Positions 7,543 to 16,773 of a DNA stretch of 64,000 bases are shown piece after piece. Below the pieces are notes generated by a model. It worked only from the letters and a program-made list of their open reading frames with translations, did no database searches and was not told the origin of the DNA. Source of the stretch: Chryseobacterium daecheongense (GTDB taxonomy: Bacteria > Bacteroidota > Bacteroidia > Flavobacteriales > Weeksellaceae); assembly GCA_027920525.1 (NCBI GenBank), contig CP115858.1:2170001-2234000 (forward strand), read 5' to 3'. Position 1 is the first letter of the stretch. Each line of letters starts with the position of its first letter. The position numbers were made by a program, and so were the translations under genes.

Positions 7543-10500
7543 ATGTTAAAACAATTTATAGAAAGACCAGTGCTCTCTACGGTCATCTCCATAATATTAC
7601 TATTACTGGGAATACTGTCGGTTTTCAATCTTCCGATTACATTATTTCCGGATATCGCGCCTCCTACCGTTCAGGTAACGGCCTTTTATCCGGGTGCCAA
7701 TGCGGAAGTGGTAGCACGTTCTGTCGCTGTCCCTATTGAGGAAGCGGTGAACGGGGTTGAAAATATGACCTACATGACTTCCAATTCAAGTAACGACGGA
7801 TCGATGACTTTGAGCGTTTATTTCAAACAGGGCTCAGATCCTGACAATGCTGCGGTAAACGTTCAGAACAGGGTATCAAAGGCAATGAGCCAGCTTCCTC
7901 AGGAAGTGGTTCAGGCCGGAATATCAACTCAGAAAGTACAGAACAGTATGATCATGTTTATGGGATTATCCAGTGATGATCCGAAACAATATGACGAACT
8001 GTTTTTACAAAACTACCTTAAGATCAATGTAATTCCACAGATACAACGTATTCCGGGAGTTGCACAGGCACAGGTATTCGGTACACAGGATTATTCCATG
8101 CGTATATGGCTGAAACCGGATCGTCTGGCAGCTAATAATTTATCTCCGCAAGAGGTAATGACAGCTATTAAAGATCACAACCTTGAAGCTGCTCCGGGGC
8201 GTCTTGGCCAGGGAAGTAAGGAAACTTACGAATATATCCTTAAATATAAAGGAAAACTGAACAAGAATGCGGATTATGAAAACATAGCTATTAAGGCAAA
8301 TGATGATGGCTCCTTCCTGAGATTAAAAGATGTTGCAAGAGTAGAATTCGGCTCTTATACATATACAGCAACCAACAGGGTGGACGGAAAACCTGTAGCA
8401 GGTTTCGCAATTTTGCAGACTGCAGGTTCTAACGCGAATGAGATTCTTACTGAAATTGAAAAGCAGGTAGACGAGCTTAAAACTACACTGCCGAAAGGAG
8501 TCAATCCAATTATTATGTATAATTCCAAAGACTTCCTGGATGCTTCTATTGATCAGGTGGTGGAAACATTAGTGATTGCGTTTATCCTTGTATTTATCGT
8601 AGTTTATATCTTCCTTCAGGATTTCAGATCTACGTTAATCCCGGCGATTGCGGTTCCGGTAGCTATTATTGGTACCTTCTTCTTCCTGCAGTTATTCGGA
8701 TTCAGTATTAACATGCTTACTCTGTTTGCCTTAATTCTTGCGATTGGTATTGTGGTGGATGATGCCATTGTGGTGGTAGAAGCAGTCCATTCCAAGATGG
8801 AACATACAGGAATGCCTGTGGAAAACGCAACGGTAAACTCGATGAGTGAAATTTCTGGAGCGATCATTTCCATTACTTTAGTAATGTGTGCTGTATTTAT
8901 TCCTGTTGGTTTCATGCAGGGACCTGCTGGGGTCTTCTACAGACAGTTCGCTTTCACCTTGGTAATTGCGATCCTTATTTCAGCTGTAAATGCATTAACA
9001 TTAAGTCCTGCTTTATGTGCTCTTTTCTTAAAAGATCCACAGGATGGAGAGCATGGTCATGAGAAAAAAGGATTTGGTGCAAAATTCTTCAATGCATTCA
9101 ATACCAGCTTCAATAACATGACTCAAAAATATATCTATAGCCTTAAATTTTTAATTAAAAATAAATGGGTAGCTGTAGGTGGATTAGCCGTATTAATTGC
9201 AGCAAGTGTTATCTTAATTAAAAAGGCACCGTCAGGATTTATTCCAACAGAAGACCAAGGTTTTGTTTTATATGCGGTAAACACTCCTCCGGGAAGTTCA
9301 TTGGACAGAACCCAACGTGCAACAAAACAAATTGATAAAATCGTAAACGGAGAAAAAGCAACCAACCACTTATGGGTAGCGGATGGAGTAAACTTTATCA
9401 GTAATGCAAATGCTTCTCCTTACTCTGCCGGATTTATCAAATTAAAAGATATTGACAAAAGAGGTGATGTAAAAGATCCGGATCAGATTGCTGCCGGGTT
9501 AACGGGAAAAGTGAGCCAGGTAAAAGATGCCAGCGCATTCTTCTTTAACTTCCCTACAATTCAAGGTTTCGGTAACGTAAGTGGATTTGAGTTTATGTTA
9601 CAGGATAAAACCAACGGATCTTTTGAACAGTTGGGAGCTAATACCCAGGCGTTCATTGGTGAGCTGATGAAACGTAAAGAAATTGCATTTGCCTTCACCA
9701 CTTATGCTGCAGGAAATCCACAATACACTATAGAAGTGGATGCGGATAAAGCAAACCAGCTGGGTGTATCTGTTACGGATCTGATGCAGACCATGCAGAT
9801 TTATTTCGGTAGTAGCTTCGTTTCGGATTTCAACAGATTCGGTAAGTACTACAGAGTAATGGCACAGGCTGATATTCCTTATCGTACAGACATCAATTCT
9901 TTAGAGGGAATTTATGTTAAAAACAAACAGGGAGAAATGGTTCCTACCAAAACATTAGTAACCTTGAAAAGGACTTTCGGGCCGGAAACCGTAACAAGAA
10001 ATAACTTGTTCAATGCGGTAACCATTAACGGAACTCCAAAACCAGGATACAGTACCGGTGACGCGATTAAAGCTGTGGAAGAAGTCGCTAAACAGTCTCT
10101 TCCGCGTGGATATGGATATGAATGGACAGGTATTACCCGTGAAGAGATCAAAACCAGCGGACAAACTGCTTTCATCTTCATGTTGAGTATTTTATTTGTT
10201 TACTTCCTATTGGCTGCACAGTATGAAAGCTATATTCTTCCTTTTGCGATTATCCTTACCGTTCCGACGGGGATATTCGGAGTGTTTGCCTTCACAGGGT
10301 TAGCGGGAATAGATAATAATATTTATGTACAGGTGGGACTGATCATGCTCGTGGGATTACTGGCGAAAAATGCGATTCTTATTGTAGAATTTGCTGTTCA
10401 GAGGAGAAAAGCGGGAAAAACATTGATCGAGTCGGCTCTTCAGGCTTCAAGATTACGTTTAAGACCTATCTTAATGACCTCATTTGCCTTTATCATTGGT

Positions 10501-10713
10501 ATGCTTCCATTGGTTTGGACACAGGGAGCTTCCGCAAAGGGTAACCACTCTATCGGTATCAGTACTGTGGGGGGAATGCTAACCGGAGTAATTTTCGGGA
10601 TCTTCATTATCCCTGTGATGTATGTGATTTTCCAATATCTGCATGAAAAAATGCCTAGCAGAAAAAAACGCAGACTTCAAAAACAAAATCAGGCTTTAGC
10701 GCCAGGTCATTAA
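7543..10713 (+). CDS. RND multidrug efflux pump, HAE1 family inner-membrane permease
   Basis: At 1056 residues it has the full AcrB/MexB length. The N-terminus (FIERPVLSTVISIILLLLGI) is characteristic, and the proton-relay pair Asp406-Asp407 lies in TM4 within GIVVDDAIVVVEAV. Two large periplasmic loops and a C-terminal TM block (FFLLAAQYESYILP-like and LLAKNAILIVEFA) follow. It pumps drugs, solvents or toxic metabolites using the proton gradient. It follows the adaptor by 42 bp and precedes the outer-membrane factor by 21 bp. The substrate range cannot be told from sequence. Confidence 0.96.
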   Translation: MLKQFIERPVLSTVISIILLLLGILSVFNLPITLFPDIAPPTVQVTAFYPGANAEVVARSVAVPIEEAVNGVENMTYMTSNSSNDGSMTLSVYFKQGSDPDNAAVNVQNRVSKAMSQLPQEVVQAGISTQKVQNSMIMFMGLSSDDPKQYDELFLQNYLKINVIPQIQRIPGVAQAQVFGTQDYSMRIWLKPDRLAANNLSPQEVMTAIKDHNLEAAPGRLGQGSKETYEYILKYKGKLNKNADYENIAIKANDDGSFLRLKDVARVEFGSYTYTATNRVDGKPVAGFAILQTAGSNANEILTEIEKQVDELKTTLPKGVNPIIMYNSKDFLDASIDQVVETLVIAFILVFIVVYIFLQDFRSTLIPAIAVPVAIIGTFFFLQLFGFSINMLTLFALILAIGIVVDDAIVVVEAVHSKMEHTGMPVENATVNSMSEISGAIISITLVMCAVFIPVGFMQGPAGVFYRQFAFTLVIAILISAVNALTLSPALCALFLKDPQDGEHGHEKKGFGAKFFNAFNTSFNNMTQKYIYSLKFLIKNKWVAVGGLAVLIAASVILIKKAPSGFIPTEDQGFVLYAVNTPPGSSLDRTQRATKQIDKIVNGEKATNHLWVADGVNFISNANASPYSAGFIKLKDIDKRGDVKDPDQIAAGLTGKVSQVKDASAFFFNFPTIQGFGNVSGFEFMLQDKTNGSFEQLGANTQAFIGELMKRKEIAFAFTTYAAGNPQYTIEVDADKANQLGVSVTDLMQTMQIYFGSSFVSDFNRFGKYYRVMAQADIPYRTDINSLEGIYVKNKQGEMVPTKTLVTLKRTFGPETVTRNNLFNAVTINGTPKPGYSTGDAIKAVEEVAKQSLPRGYGYEWTGITREEIKTSGQTAFIFMLSILFVYFLLAAQYESYILPFAIILTVPTGIFGVFAFTGLAGIDNNIYVQVGLIMLVGLLAKNAILIVEFAVQRRKAGKTLIESALQASRLRLRPILMTSFAFIIGMLPLVWTQGASAKGNHSIGISTVGGMLTGVIFGIFIIPVMYVIFQYLHEKMPSRKKRRLQKQNQALAPGH

Positions 10714-10734
10714 GGTCCACTTAAAAGAAAAACA

Positions 10735-12147
10735 ATGAAATTAATAAAGAATATTTTTCTAACTTTTATATTGGCTGTAATAGCGGTTTCGTGTGTGACT
10801 AAGGTCGCTTACACGGAACCGGACTTACAGCTTCCGGAAGACTTTCGCTTTACGGCAACGGCTGATACAGCCAGTGTAGCGAATTTACAATGGAAAGATT
10901 TTTTTAAAGATCCTATTTTACAGGGATTAATAGAAAAAGGAATTGCAAATAACCTTGATCTGCAAATTGCTTTAAAACAAGTTGCATCATCACAGGAAAA
11001 ATTATTACAGGCTAAATACCTTCAATATCCGGATATAGGTTTTGCTGTCTCAGGACAGATTTCAAGGCCATCAAAAAACAGCATGAACGGGCAAAGTCTT
11101 AATCTTTTTATAGGAAAAAATCATGTAGAGGATTATAACGCAGCATTCAACCTTTCATGGGAAGCAGATATCTGGGGTAAAATAAAAAATCAGCAGGAAG
11201 TTTCAAGAATGCAGTATCTGCAAACTTATGAAGCGACCAAAGCAATCCAGACCCAGGTTGTTGCAGCTATTGCTCAGGGGTATTATAACCTGCTTATGCT
11301 GGATAAGCAGCTGACTATTGCACAATCTAACCTGGAACTAAGCACCAATACATTATCAATCACTGAAAAAATGTGGGAAAGTGGAGACACTACATCTCTT
11401 GGAGTTCAGCAGGCTACCGCTCAGAAGCAGTCTACAGAGCTTTTAATTTCTCAATTGCAGCAAAATATTGCAATCCAGGAAAATGCATTGAGCATATTGG
11501 TCGGTGAAGCTCCCAATAAAGTCAACAGAGGGATCGAAATGTCTGATACATCTTTGTCTCAGGATCTTTCCACAGGACTTCCGGCAAAAATGGTAAGCCG
11601 TCGCCCTGATGTACGCCAGCAGGAATTGGTATTACTGGAGTCCAACGCCATGGTAGGAATTGCACAAGCTAACATGTATCCTTCATTAAAGATTACAGCA
11701 AACGGCGGAATCAATTCTTTTAAATTTGACAATTGGTTCCAGATTCCGGCTTCATTATTCGGATCCGTTTTGGGAGGAATTACACAGCCGATCTTTCAAA
11801 AAAGACAGTTGAAAACCGATCTTGCGGTTGCAAAAATTCAGAGGGAGAAAAATGTACTGGCATTCCGTCAGTCTGTTTTAAATGCAATGGGAGAAGTTTC
11901 CGATGCGTTGGTTTCCAATGAAAATTTAAAAGTTCAGGAACAAAAAGCAACTGAGCAGGTAACTACATTAAAAGATGGTATTAAAAGTGCTCAAATGCTT
12001 TATAAAGGAGGTTTAGCTAATTATCTTGAAGTGATTACGGCGCAAGCCAACTCTCTTCAGGCAGAATTAAACCTGGCATCTGTAAAAAGACAAAGATTAA
12101 GCAGTATTGTTGATCTGTACAGAGCCTTAGGTGGAGGATGGAAGTAG
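10735..12147 (+). CDS. Outer-membrane efflux lipoprotein (TolC/NodT family)
   Basis: The 470-residue protein has a lipoprotein signal with lipobox AVSC (Cys20) and two tandem outer-membrane efflux protein repeats, with long Gln/Ala-rich helices forming a periplasmic tunnel. Motifs such as NLSWEADIWGKIKNQQEVS and PAKMVSRRPDVRQQE are typical of the NodT/OprM group. It completes the tripartite pump with the two upstream genes. A strong terminator follows at 12172. Confidence 0.95.
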   Translation: MKLIKNIFLTFILAVIAVSCVTKVAYTEPDLQLPEDFRFTATADTASVANLQWKDFFKDPILQGLIEKGIANNLDLQIALKQVASSQEKLLQAKYLQYPDIGFAVSGQISRPSKNSMNGQSLNLFIGKNHVEDYNAAFNLSWEADIWGKIKNQQEVSRMQYLQTYEATKAIQTQVVAAIAQGYYNLLMLDKQLTIAQSNLELSTNTLSITEKMWESGDTTSLGVQQATAQKQSTELLISQLQQNIAIQENALSILVGEAPNKVNRGIEMSDTSLSQDLSTGLPAKMVSRRPDVRQQELVLLESNAMVGIAQANMYPSLKITANGGINSFKFDNWFQIPASLFGSVLGGITQPIFQKRQLKTDLAVAKIQREKNVLAFRQSVLNAMGEVSDALVSNENLKVQEQKATEQVTTLKDGIKSAQMLYKGGLANYLEVITAQANSLQAELNLASVKRQRLSSIVDLYRALGGGWK

Positions 12148-12171
12148 TCAATTAAATTTAATATTGTTGAT

Positions 12172-12202
12172 AGTGCGGTCTTTAGGGATCGCACTTTTTT
12201 TT
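12172..12202 (+). terminator. Rho-independent terminator of the efflux operon
   Basis: The arms AGTGCGGTC and GATCGCACT pair with one G.T wobble around the loop TTTAGG, followed by a run of T. Confidence 0.85.
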
Positions 12203-12333
12203 AATCTTTAAGCGAAAAAAAATTCTGTAGGTATGGTTTTCTAAACAAAATCAAAGAGACGTTTCTTAATCTTAAAACATAGTTAAACTAAATTTACTTT
12301 TTAAGTTTAACAAGTACTAAAGACTAAAAAGAA

Positions 12334-13248
12334 TTATTGTAAAGCTTTCCGATTAATATATTCAATCAGGTTATTGAAATCATTTTGTGAATACCCTACC
12401 TGCAAATAATGAATATCATCCGCTTTCCGATACCAGGTCAATTGGCGTTTCGCATATCTCCGGCTATTTTTCTTAATTTCTTCAACAGCAAAATCAAGAC
12501 TCCAGGTTCCTTCAAAATATGTAAATAATTCTGCATAACCAACAGTATTCAAAGCAGTAAGATGTTTAAATTCTTCAAGCCCTTTAGCTTCATCCAGCAA
12601 ACCTTTCTCCATCATGATATCCACTCTCCTGTTGATTCTTTGATATAATTCTTCCCTGGGAGCTTCAATTCCCACCCTGATTACATTAAAATCACGGGAA
12701 TCCTGAGAAACAGATATCAGTTCCGAATACTTTCTGCCAGTTTGCCAGATGATATCAATGGCTCTTAAGAGTCTTCTATGATTATGAATATCAACAACTG
12801 AATAGTATTCCGGATCAAGTTCTTTTAAAATTTCCTGTAGTTTTTCAATGCCCTCAGTCTCAAAAATATCCTGTAATTTTTGTTGATTTTCTGGATTGGC
12901 CTCAGGAAGGTCGTTCAGTCCTTCGATGACCGCTTTTTCATACATCATGCTTCCTCCGACAAGAATCACGGTATTGTATTTCTTAAAAAGTTCGTTTAGT
13001 TTTTGTAAGGCGTCTTCTTCATATTGCCCGATAGAGTAATATTCTTTGACCGAAAGATTTCCAATAAAATGATGAGGAGCTTCGGCAAGTTCCTCTGCTG
13101 ATGGAGAGGCGGTACCTATTTTCATTTCCGCAAAAAACTGGCGTGAGTCACAGGAAATGATTTCCGTATTGAAATGCTTAGCCAGATCAATTGCCAGTCT
13201 TGTTTTTCCAATTCCGGTGGGTCCCACTACTGAAATCAAATTTTTCAT
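12334..13248 (-). CDS. miaA: tRNA dimethylallyltransferase
   Basis: This 304-residue enzyme transfers a dimethylallyl group to A37 of tRNAs that read U-starting codons. It has the P-loop VVGPTGIGKTRLA at residues 7-19, the DSRQFF substrate motif near residue 34, MKIGTASPS after it, and the HFIGNLSVKEYYSIGQYEED block. The length is normal. It is divergent from yicC with a 92-bp gap. A weak inverted repeat (GTTAAACT / AGTTTAAC, 12282-12311) lies downstream. Confidence 0.96.
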   Translation of the reverse strand: MKNLISVVGPTGIGKTRLAIDLAKHFNTEIISCDSRQFFAEMKIGTASPSAEELAEAPHHFIGNLSVKEYYSIGQYEEDALQKLNELFKKYNTVILVGGSMMYEKAVIEGLNDLPEANPENQQKLQDIFETEGIEKLQEILKELDPEYYSVVDIHNHRRLLRAIDIIWQTGRKYSELISVSQDSRDFNVIRVGIEAPREELYQRINRRVDIMMEKGLLDEAKGLEEFKHLTALNTVGYAELFTYFEGTWSLDFAVEEIKKNSRRYAKRQLTWYRKADDIHYLQVGYSQNDFNNLIEYINRKALQ

Positions 13249-13315
13249 CAGTTCACTTTCATTTTTTATCGTCAGATGGAATCTTTATAGATTTCACAGT
13301 GCTAATTTAAATGTT

Positions 13316-13323
13316 TATCTTTG
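13316..13323 (+). promoter_or_regulatory. -7 promoter element (TATCTTTG) of yicC
   Basis: TATCTTTG matches TAnnTTTG and predicts transcription from near 13327, about 14 nt before the yicC ATG. The upstream element would be the weak TTTC near 13293. Confidence 0.5.
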
Positions 13324-13340
13324 TACGACAATAAAAAACT

Positions 13341-14198
13341 ATGATTTTATCAATGACTGGCTTCGGTAGAGCCGAAGATGTTTTTGAAGGAAAAAAAATA
13401 TGCGTAGATATTAAATCACTGAACAGCAAGAGCTTTGATTTAAATATCAAAATACCGTTGCGCTATAAAGAAAAAGAATTCGAAATCAGAAAAATCCTTA
13501 ACGACAGAATTATCCGTGGAAAAGTAGATTGCTACATCTCTGTGGAAAATCTTGAAGAAACCAACGATGTAAAGATTAATAAAAATCTTATTGACTCTTA
13601 CATCAATGAACTTCGTGCTATCGCCTCAGACGGGCCGGATTTCGAATATCTTAAAATGGCAGTAAGACTTCCTGATGCCATCACTTCCAGACCCGACGAA
13701 CTAACAGAAGGTGAATGGGAAAATTTAGCTGCTATTGTCAACAGTTCAATTGACAGATTTGAAGAATTCAGAAAAGCAGAAGGAAAAACCTTACACCTTG
13801 AACTTGAAAAGAATATTCAGAATATCGACAAATATTTATCTGAAGTTGTTCCTTACGAAGAAGTAAGAATCAACAGTGTAAAGGAGCGTTATCAAAAGTC
13901 CCTGAAAGAGTTTGAAAATGTAGATGAAACACGTTTCTATCAGGAAATGGCATATTTCACGGAAAAACTTGATATTTCTGAGGAAAAGGTGAGACTTTCC
14001 CAACATTTAAAATATTACAAAGAGGTAATGGATAATGAAGATTTCAATGGGAAGAAATTAGGTTTCATTTCTCAGGAGATCGGAAGGGAAATCAATACAT
14101 TAGGTTCAAAAGCAAACCATGCTGAAATTCAGAAGCTGGTGGTGATGATGAAGGATGACCTGGAGAAGATTAAAGAACAAACGTTAAATGTATTATAA
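13341..14198 (+). CDS. yicC: YicC family endoribonuclease-like protein
   Basis: At 285 residues it matches the YicC family, with the diagnostic start MILSMTGFGRAE, the N-terminal YicC domain and a C-terminal DUF1732-type helical region (EKVRLSQHLKYYKEVM, GKKLGFISQEIGREINTLGSKA). E. coli YicC is reported as an endoribonuclease involved in small-RNA decay. The YicC-guanylate kinase gene pairing is common in bacteria and is seen here too. A palindromic spacer separates it from gmk. Confidence 0.93.
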   Translation: MILSMTGFGRAEDVFEGKKICVDIKSLNSKSFDLNIKIPLRYKEKEFEIRKILNDRIIRGKVDCYISVENLEETNDVKINKNLIDSYINELRAIASDGPDFEYLKMAVRLPDAITSRPDELTEGEWENLAAIVNSSIDRFEEFRKAEGKTLHLELEKNIQNIDKYLSEVVPYEEVRINSVKERYQKSLKEFENVDETRFYQEMAYFTEKLDISEEKVRLSQHLKYYKEVMDNEDFNGKKLGFISQEIGREINTLGSKANHAEIQKLVVMMKDDLEKIKEQTLNVL

Positions 14199-14200
14199 AA

Positions 14201-14266
14201 TAGTTGACAATTGATAGTTAACAGTTGAAAGTAACCTATTAACTATCAACCAGCAACTGACAACTA
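14201..14266. repeat. Imperfect palindromic intergenic repeat upstream of gmk
   Basis: The left arm TAGTTGACAATTGATAGTTAA (14201-14221) is matched by an inverted copy at 14239-14266 carrying a short insertion. The element fills the whole yicC-gmk gap and would form a hairpin directly before the gmk ATG at 14268. Dispersed elements of this look are common in this genus; that is from memory and was not tested. Confidence 0.55.
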
Positions 14267-14267
14267 T

Positions 14268-14831
14268 ATGGAAAAAGTGATCATATTTTCAGCACCTTCC
14301 GGGAGCGGGAAAACAACATTGGTAAAACATTCATTATCCGTATTTCCGGAGCTTAAATTCTCCATCTCCTGTACAACAAGACAGCCGAGAGGAGGTGAAG
14401 TACATGCTGTAGATTATCATTTTCTGACACCTGATGAATTCAGACAGAAAATCAGTGAAGAAGCTTTTGTAGAATATGAAGAAGTATATACAGACAAATA
14501 TTATGGTACTTTAAAATCTGAAGTAGAAAACATCTGGAAGCAAGGTAAAGTAGTTATTTTTGATGTCGATGTTAAAGGAGGGATCTCCTTAAAAAAATAT
14601 TTTGGAGAAAAAGCATTATCTATATTTATTGAACCTCCTTCCATTGAAGAATTGGAACGAAGATTGATCTCGAGAGATACAGATGATGCAGAAACCATTA
14701 AAACCCGTGTAGAAAAGGCGGAAGAGGAAATGACCTACGCCGGAGAATTTGATAAAATTGTCATCAATACGGATCTGGATCAAGCAAAAAAAGAAATAGA
14801 AAGTTTAATAAAAAGTTTTATCAGCAACTAA
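14268..14831 (+). CDS. gmk: Guanylate kinase
   Basis: The 187-residue enzyme phosphorylates GMP to GDP with ATP. It has the P-loop SAPSGSGKTTL at residues 8-18, the guanylate-kinase signature SISCTTRQPRGGEVHAVDYHF, and YGTLKSEVE. The length is normal for a bacterial Gmk. It follows yicC and precedes nadA, with palindromic intergenic sequences on both sides. Confidence 0.96.
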   Translation: MEKVIIFSAPSGSGKTTLVKHSLSVFPELKFSISCTTRQPRGGEVHAVDYHFLTPDEFRQKISEEAFVEYEEVYTDKYYGTLKSEVENIWKQGKVVIFDVDVKGGISLKKYFGEKALSIFIEPPSIEELERRLISRDTDDAETIKTRVEKAEEEMTYAGEFDKIVINTDLDQAKKEIESLIKSFISN

Positions 14832-14833
14832 TC

Positions 14834-14906
14834 GCTGGAAGATCAAAGTAAGAAATGAGCACTAATGCCCAAAATCACACTTCTGATTTCTAACCTCTAG
14901 CTTCTG
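14834..14906. repeat. Second palindromic intergenic element between gmk and nadA
   Basis: A left arm containing GCTGGAAG and GTAAGAAATGAG (14834-14859) pairs imperfectly with a right arm containing CTGATTTCTAAC and TAGCTTC (14881-14906). It is a different sequence family from the element at 14201. Confidence 0.45.
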
Positions 14907-14930
14907 GTAATTAAAAAAATTGAGGTTGAT

Positions 14931-15950
14931 ATGAGTACCGAAACATTAGAAAAAGCTAAATCTGCAATTCCTGTAAGGGGATTTTTAGATATTAAAGATA
15001 TAGCGATTCCTCAGGGAGAAGAGCTGGTGAAAGCTATTCTTAAGCTTAAAGAAGAGAAAAATGCGGTTATATTAGCGCATTATTACCAACCGGGAGAAAT
15101 TCAGGATATCGCAGATTTCCTGGGAGACTCTTTGCAGCTGGCAAGACAGGCTAAAGAAACCAATGCTGATATGATTGTATTCTGCGGTGTCCATTTTATG
15201 GCAGAGGCAGCTAAGATCCTTAACCCTACAAAAAAAGTTGTTCTTCCTGATACCATGGCCGGATGTTCATTGGCTGACGGGTGTAGTGGTGAAGGATTGA
15301 GAAAAATGCGCGAACAGCATCCAAATGCTTTAATCGCAACTTACATCAACTGTAATGCAGAAACGAAAGCAGAAAGTGATATTATTGTAACCAGCTCCAA
15401 TGCGGAAACGGTGATTGAGGCCTTACCTAAAGACCGACCTATCATCTTTGCACCAGATAAAAATCTTGGAAGATATCTTTCTAAAAAAACAGGCCGCGAT
15501 ATGATCCTTTGGGATGGAAGTTGTATAGTTCACGAAGCCTTTTCAATGGAAAGAATTGCTCAGCAATTGGCTGATAATCCGGATGCAAAACTAATTGCAC
15601 ATCCTGAAAGTGAAGAAGCTGTTTTAAAATTAGCCCACTTTATAGGTTCTACTTCTGCGTTATTAAACTATGTAGAAAAAGACGACTGCCAGAAATTCAT
15701 TATCGCTACAGAAGAAGGTATTCTGCACGAAATGAAAAAACGTGCTCCTCATAAGGAACTGATTCCGGCATTGGTTTTCGATGAAAGCTGCAACTGTTCA
15801 GAATGTTTCTATATGAAACGAAACACTATGGAAAAGCTCTATTTGTGTATGAAATATGAACTTCCGGAAATTCTTATCGACGAAGAACTTCGTTTGAAGG
15901 CCTTAAAGCCAATTGAAGCCATGCTTGATCTTTCAAAAAGCATCAAATAA
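14931..15950 (+). CDS. nadA: Quinolinate synthase
   Basis: The 339-residue enzyme condenses iminoaspartate with dihydroxyacetone phosphate to quinolinate in de novo NAD synthesis and carries a [4Fe-4S] cluster. Visible family blocks are ILAHYYQPGEIQDIADFLGDSL, FCGVHFMAEAAKILNP, DGCSGEGL, TYINCNAE and the C-terminal Cys-rich NCSECFYMKRNT. No nadB or nadC is in the window, so the gene stands apart from the rest of the pathway. A strong terminator follows. Confidence 0.96.
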   Translation: MSTETLEKAKSAIPVRGFLDIKDIAIPQGEELVKAILKLKEEKNAVILAHYYQPGEIQDIADFLGDSLQLARQAKETNADMIVFCGVHFMAEAAKILNPTKKVVLPDTMAGCSLADGCSGEGLRKMREQHPNALIATYINCNAETKAESDIIVTSSNAETVIEALPKDRPIIFAPDKNLGRYLSKKTGRDMILWDGSCIVHEAFSMERIAQQLADNPDAKLIAHPESEEAVLKLAHFIGSTSALLNYVEKDDCQKFIIATEEGILHEMKKRAPHKELIPALVFDESCNCSECFYMKRNTMEKLYLCMKYELPEILIDEELRLKALKPIEAMLDLSKSIK

Positions 15951-15952
15951 AT

Positions 15953-15983
15953 AAAAAGCACTGTTATCACAGTGCTTTTTTTG
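15953..15983 (+). terminator. Terminator of nadA
   Basis: A perfect 12-bp stem, AAAAAGCACTGT and ACAGTGCTTTTT, closes on the loop TATC and is followed by more T residues. The A-rich left arm means it could also stop the peptide transcripts coming from the opposite strand. Confidence 0.9.
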
Positions 15984-16022
15984 ATTTATTTTTATTCGAA
16001 ACAAAAAGTGTTTACCTCTGGA

Positions 16023-16196
16023 TTAACATGGAGGAAGTTCTATTAATCTCGCTTTACAGCATTCCGGCATTGCATTGAATACAGCACATGATTCCGGATC
16101 CGGACCAAACTGACCGGAAGGACAAACGTGATTACAATTCCCACTGCCATTAATTGCTTTTAAATGTTCTCTGTTTAAAATTTTAAAATTTTTCAT
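16023..16196 (-). CDS. Six-cysteine double-glycine-type leader peptide 1 (bacteriocin-like)
   Basis: A 57-residue reading frame, MKNFKILNREHLKAINGS followed by a Cys-rich core. It matches the three peptides upstream: a basic leader with a conserved [RK]-x2-LK-x2-N-G-[GS] end, then C-x3-C-P-x-G, and S-C-x8-C-C-x9-C. Here the usual Gly-Gly before the cleavage site is Gly-Ser. The core would be about 40 residues, with six cysteines and possibly three disulfides. It lies 53 bp after peptide 2 and is the last gene of the run. Function unknown; the leader suggests export by a peptidase-containing ABC transporter, but none is in this window. Confidence 0.75.
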   Translation of the reverse strand: MKNFKILNREHLKAINGSGNCNHVCPSGQFGPDPESCAVFNAMPECCKARLIELPPC

Positions 16197-16249
16197 GTCT
16201 GATCTATTTTTACATATAATATTTCATTCAGAATTACATCAGACATTTA

Positions 16250-16444
16250 CTAATTAGTAGTCAGGTCAAAACAATCAGCACTTACCAGTACTCTGGTTTT
16301 ACAACATTCCGGGAGCGCCTTAAAAGCATCACAAGAGTATGGGAATCCAGGTCCGTAAGGTCCCGGAGGACAGTTTTCATTGCATGTATCGCCACCAATG
16401 ACAGATTTTAAGTCCTTTCTGTTGATTCCTTTTAGATTTTTCAT
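16250..16444 (-). CDS. Six-cysteine double-glycine leader peptide 2 (bacteriocin-like)
   Basis: A 64-residue peptide starting MKNLKGINRKDLKSVIGG, then a core with CNENCPPGPYGPG, SCDAFKALPECC and a last Cys nine residues on. The cysteine spacing is identical to peptides 1, 3 and 4. An ATG at 16450 would add Met-Ala; alignment with the paralogues favours 16444. The core is very close to peptide 3, also at the nucleotide level over the PPGPYGPGFP stretch, suggesting a recent duplication. It lies 24-30 bp after peptide 3, probably in the same transcript. Confidence 0.8.
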   Translation of the reverse strand: MKNLKGINRKDLKSVIGGDTCNENCPPGPYGPGFPYSCDAFKALPECCKTRVLVSADCFDLTTN

Positions 16445-16474
16445 AGCCATTTTTTCATTTTTGATTAGTGAAAA

Positions 16475-16660
16475 TTAGTCCGGTGCACACTCGTAGCTTA
16501 ACAAAACTTTAGGTTTACAACATGCTGGCAAAGCATTATAGTCCGCACATGATCTGGGGAATCCAGGCCCGTAAGGCCCCGGAGGACAAGCATAGTTACA
16601 CGTTGCTCCTCCATTAACTGATTTTAATTTTTCCCGTTTTAATTTGATTAGATTTTTCAT
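16475..16660 (-). CDS. Six-cysteine double-glycine leader peptide 3 (bacteriocin-like)
   Basis: A 61-residue peptide with the leader MKNLIKLKREKLKSVNGG and a core containing CNYACPPGPYGPG, SCADYNALPACC and a final Cys after nine residues. It shares the C-x3-C-P...S-C-x8-C-C-x9-C frame exactly with its neighbours. The leader type resembles those labelled bacteriocin-like in other flavobacteria. It is separated from peptide 4 by a terminator-like hairpin, so peptides 3, 2 and 1 may form a unit of their own. Confidence 0.8.
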   Translation of the reverse strand: MKNLIKLKREKLKSVNGGATCNYACPPGPYGPGFPRSCADYNALPACCKPKVLLSYECAPD

Positions 16661-16734
16661 ATAATTCTATTAAGTTTGAATTATAAATATAGCAAATACA
16701 TTTGAATTTCAGATAATTAAACCTATTAAAACAT

Positions 16735-16770
16735 AAAAAAGGTTACTCATTTTGAATAACCTTTTTTTTT
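16735..16770 (-). terminator. Terminator-like hairpin between peptide 4 and peptide 3
   Basis: An A run, the arms GGTTA and TAACC around an 11-base middle part, and a T run on the other side. It reads as a terminator on either strand; on the minus strand it ends the peptide 4 gene. Confidence 0.65.
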
Positions 16771-16773
16771 ACG

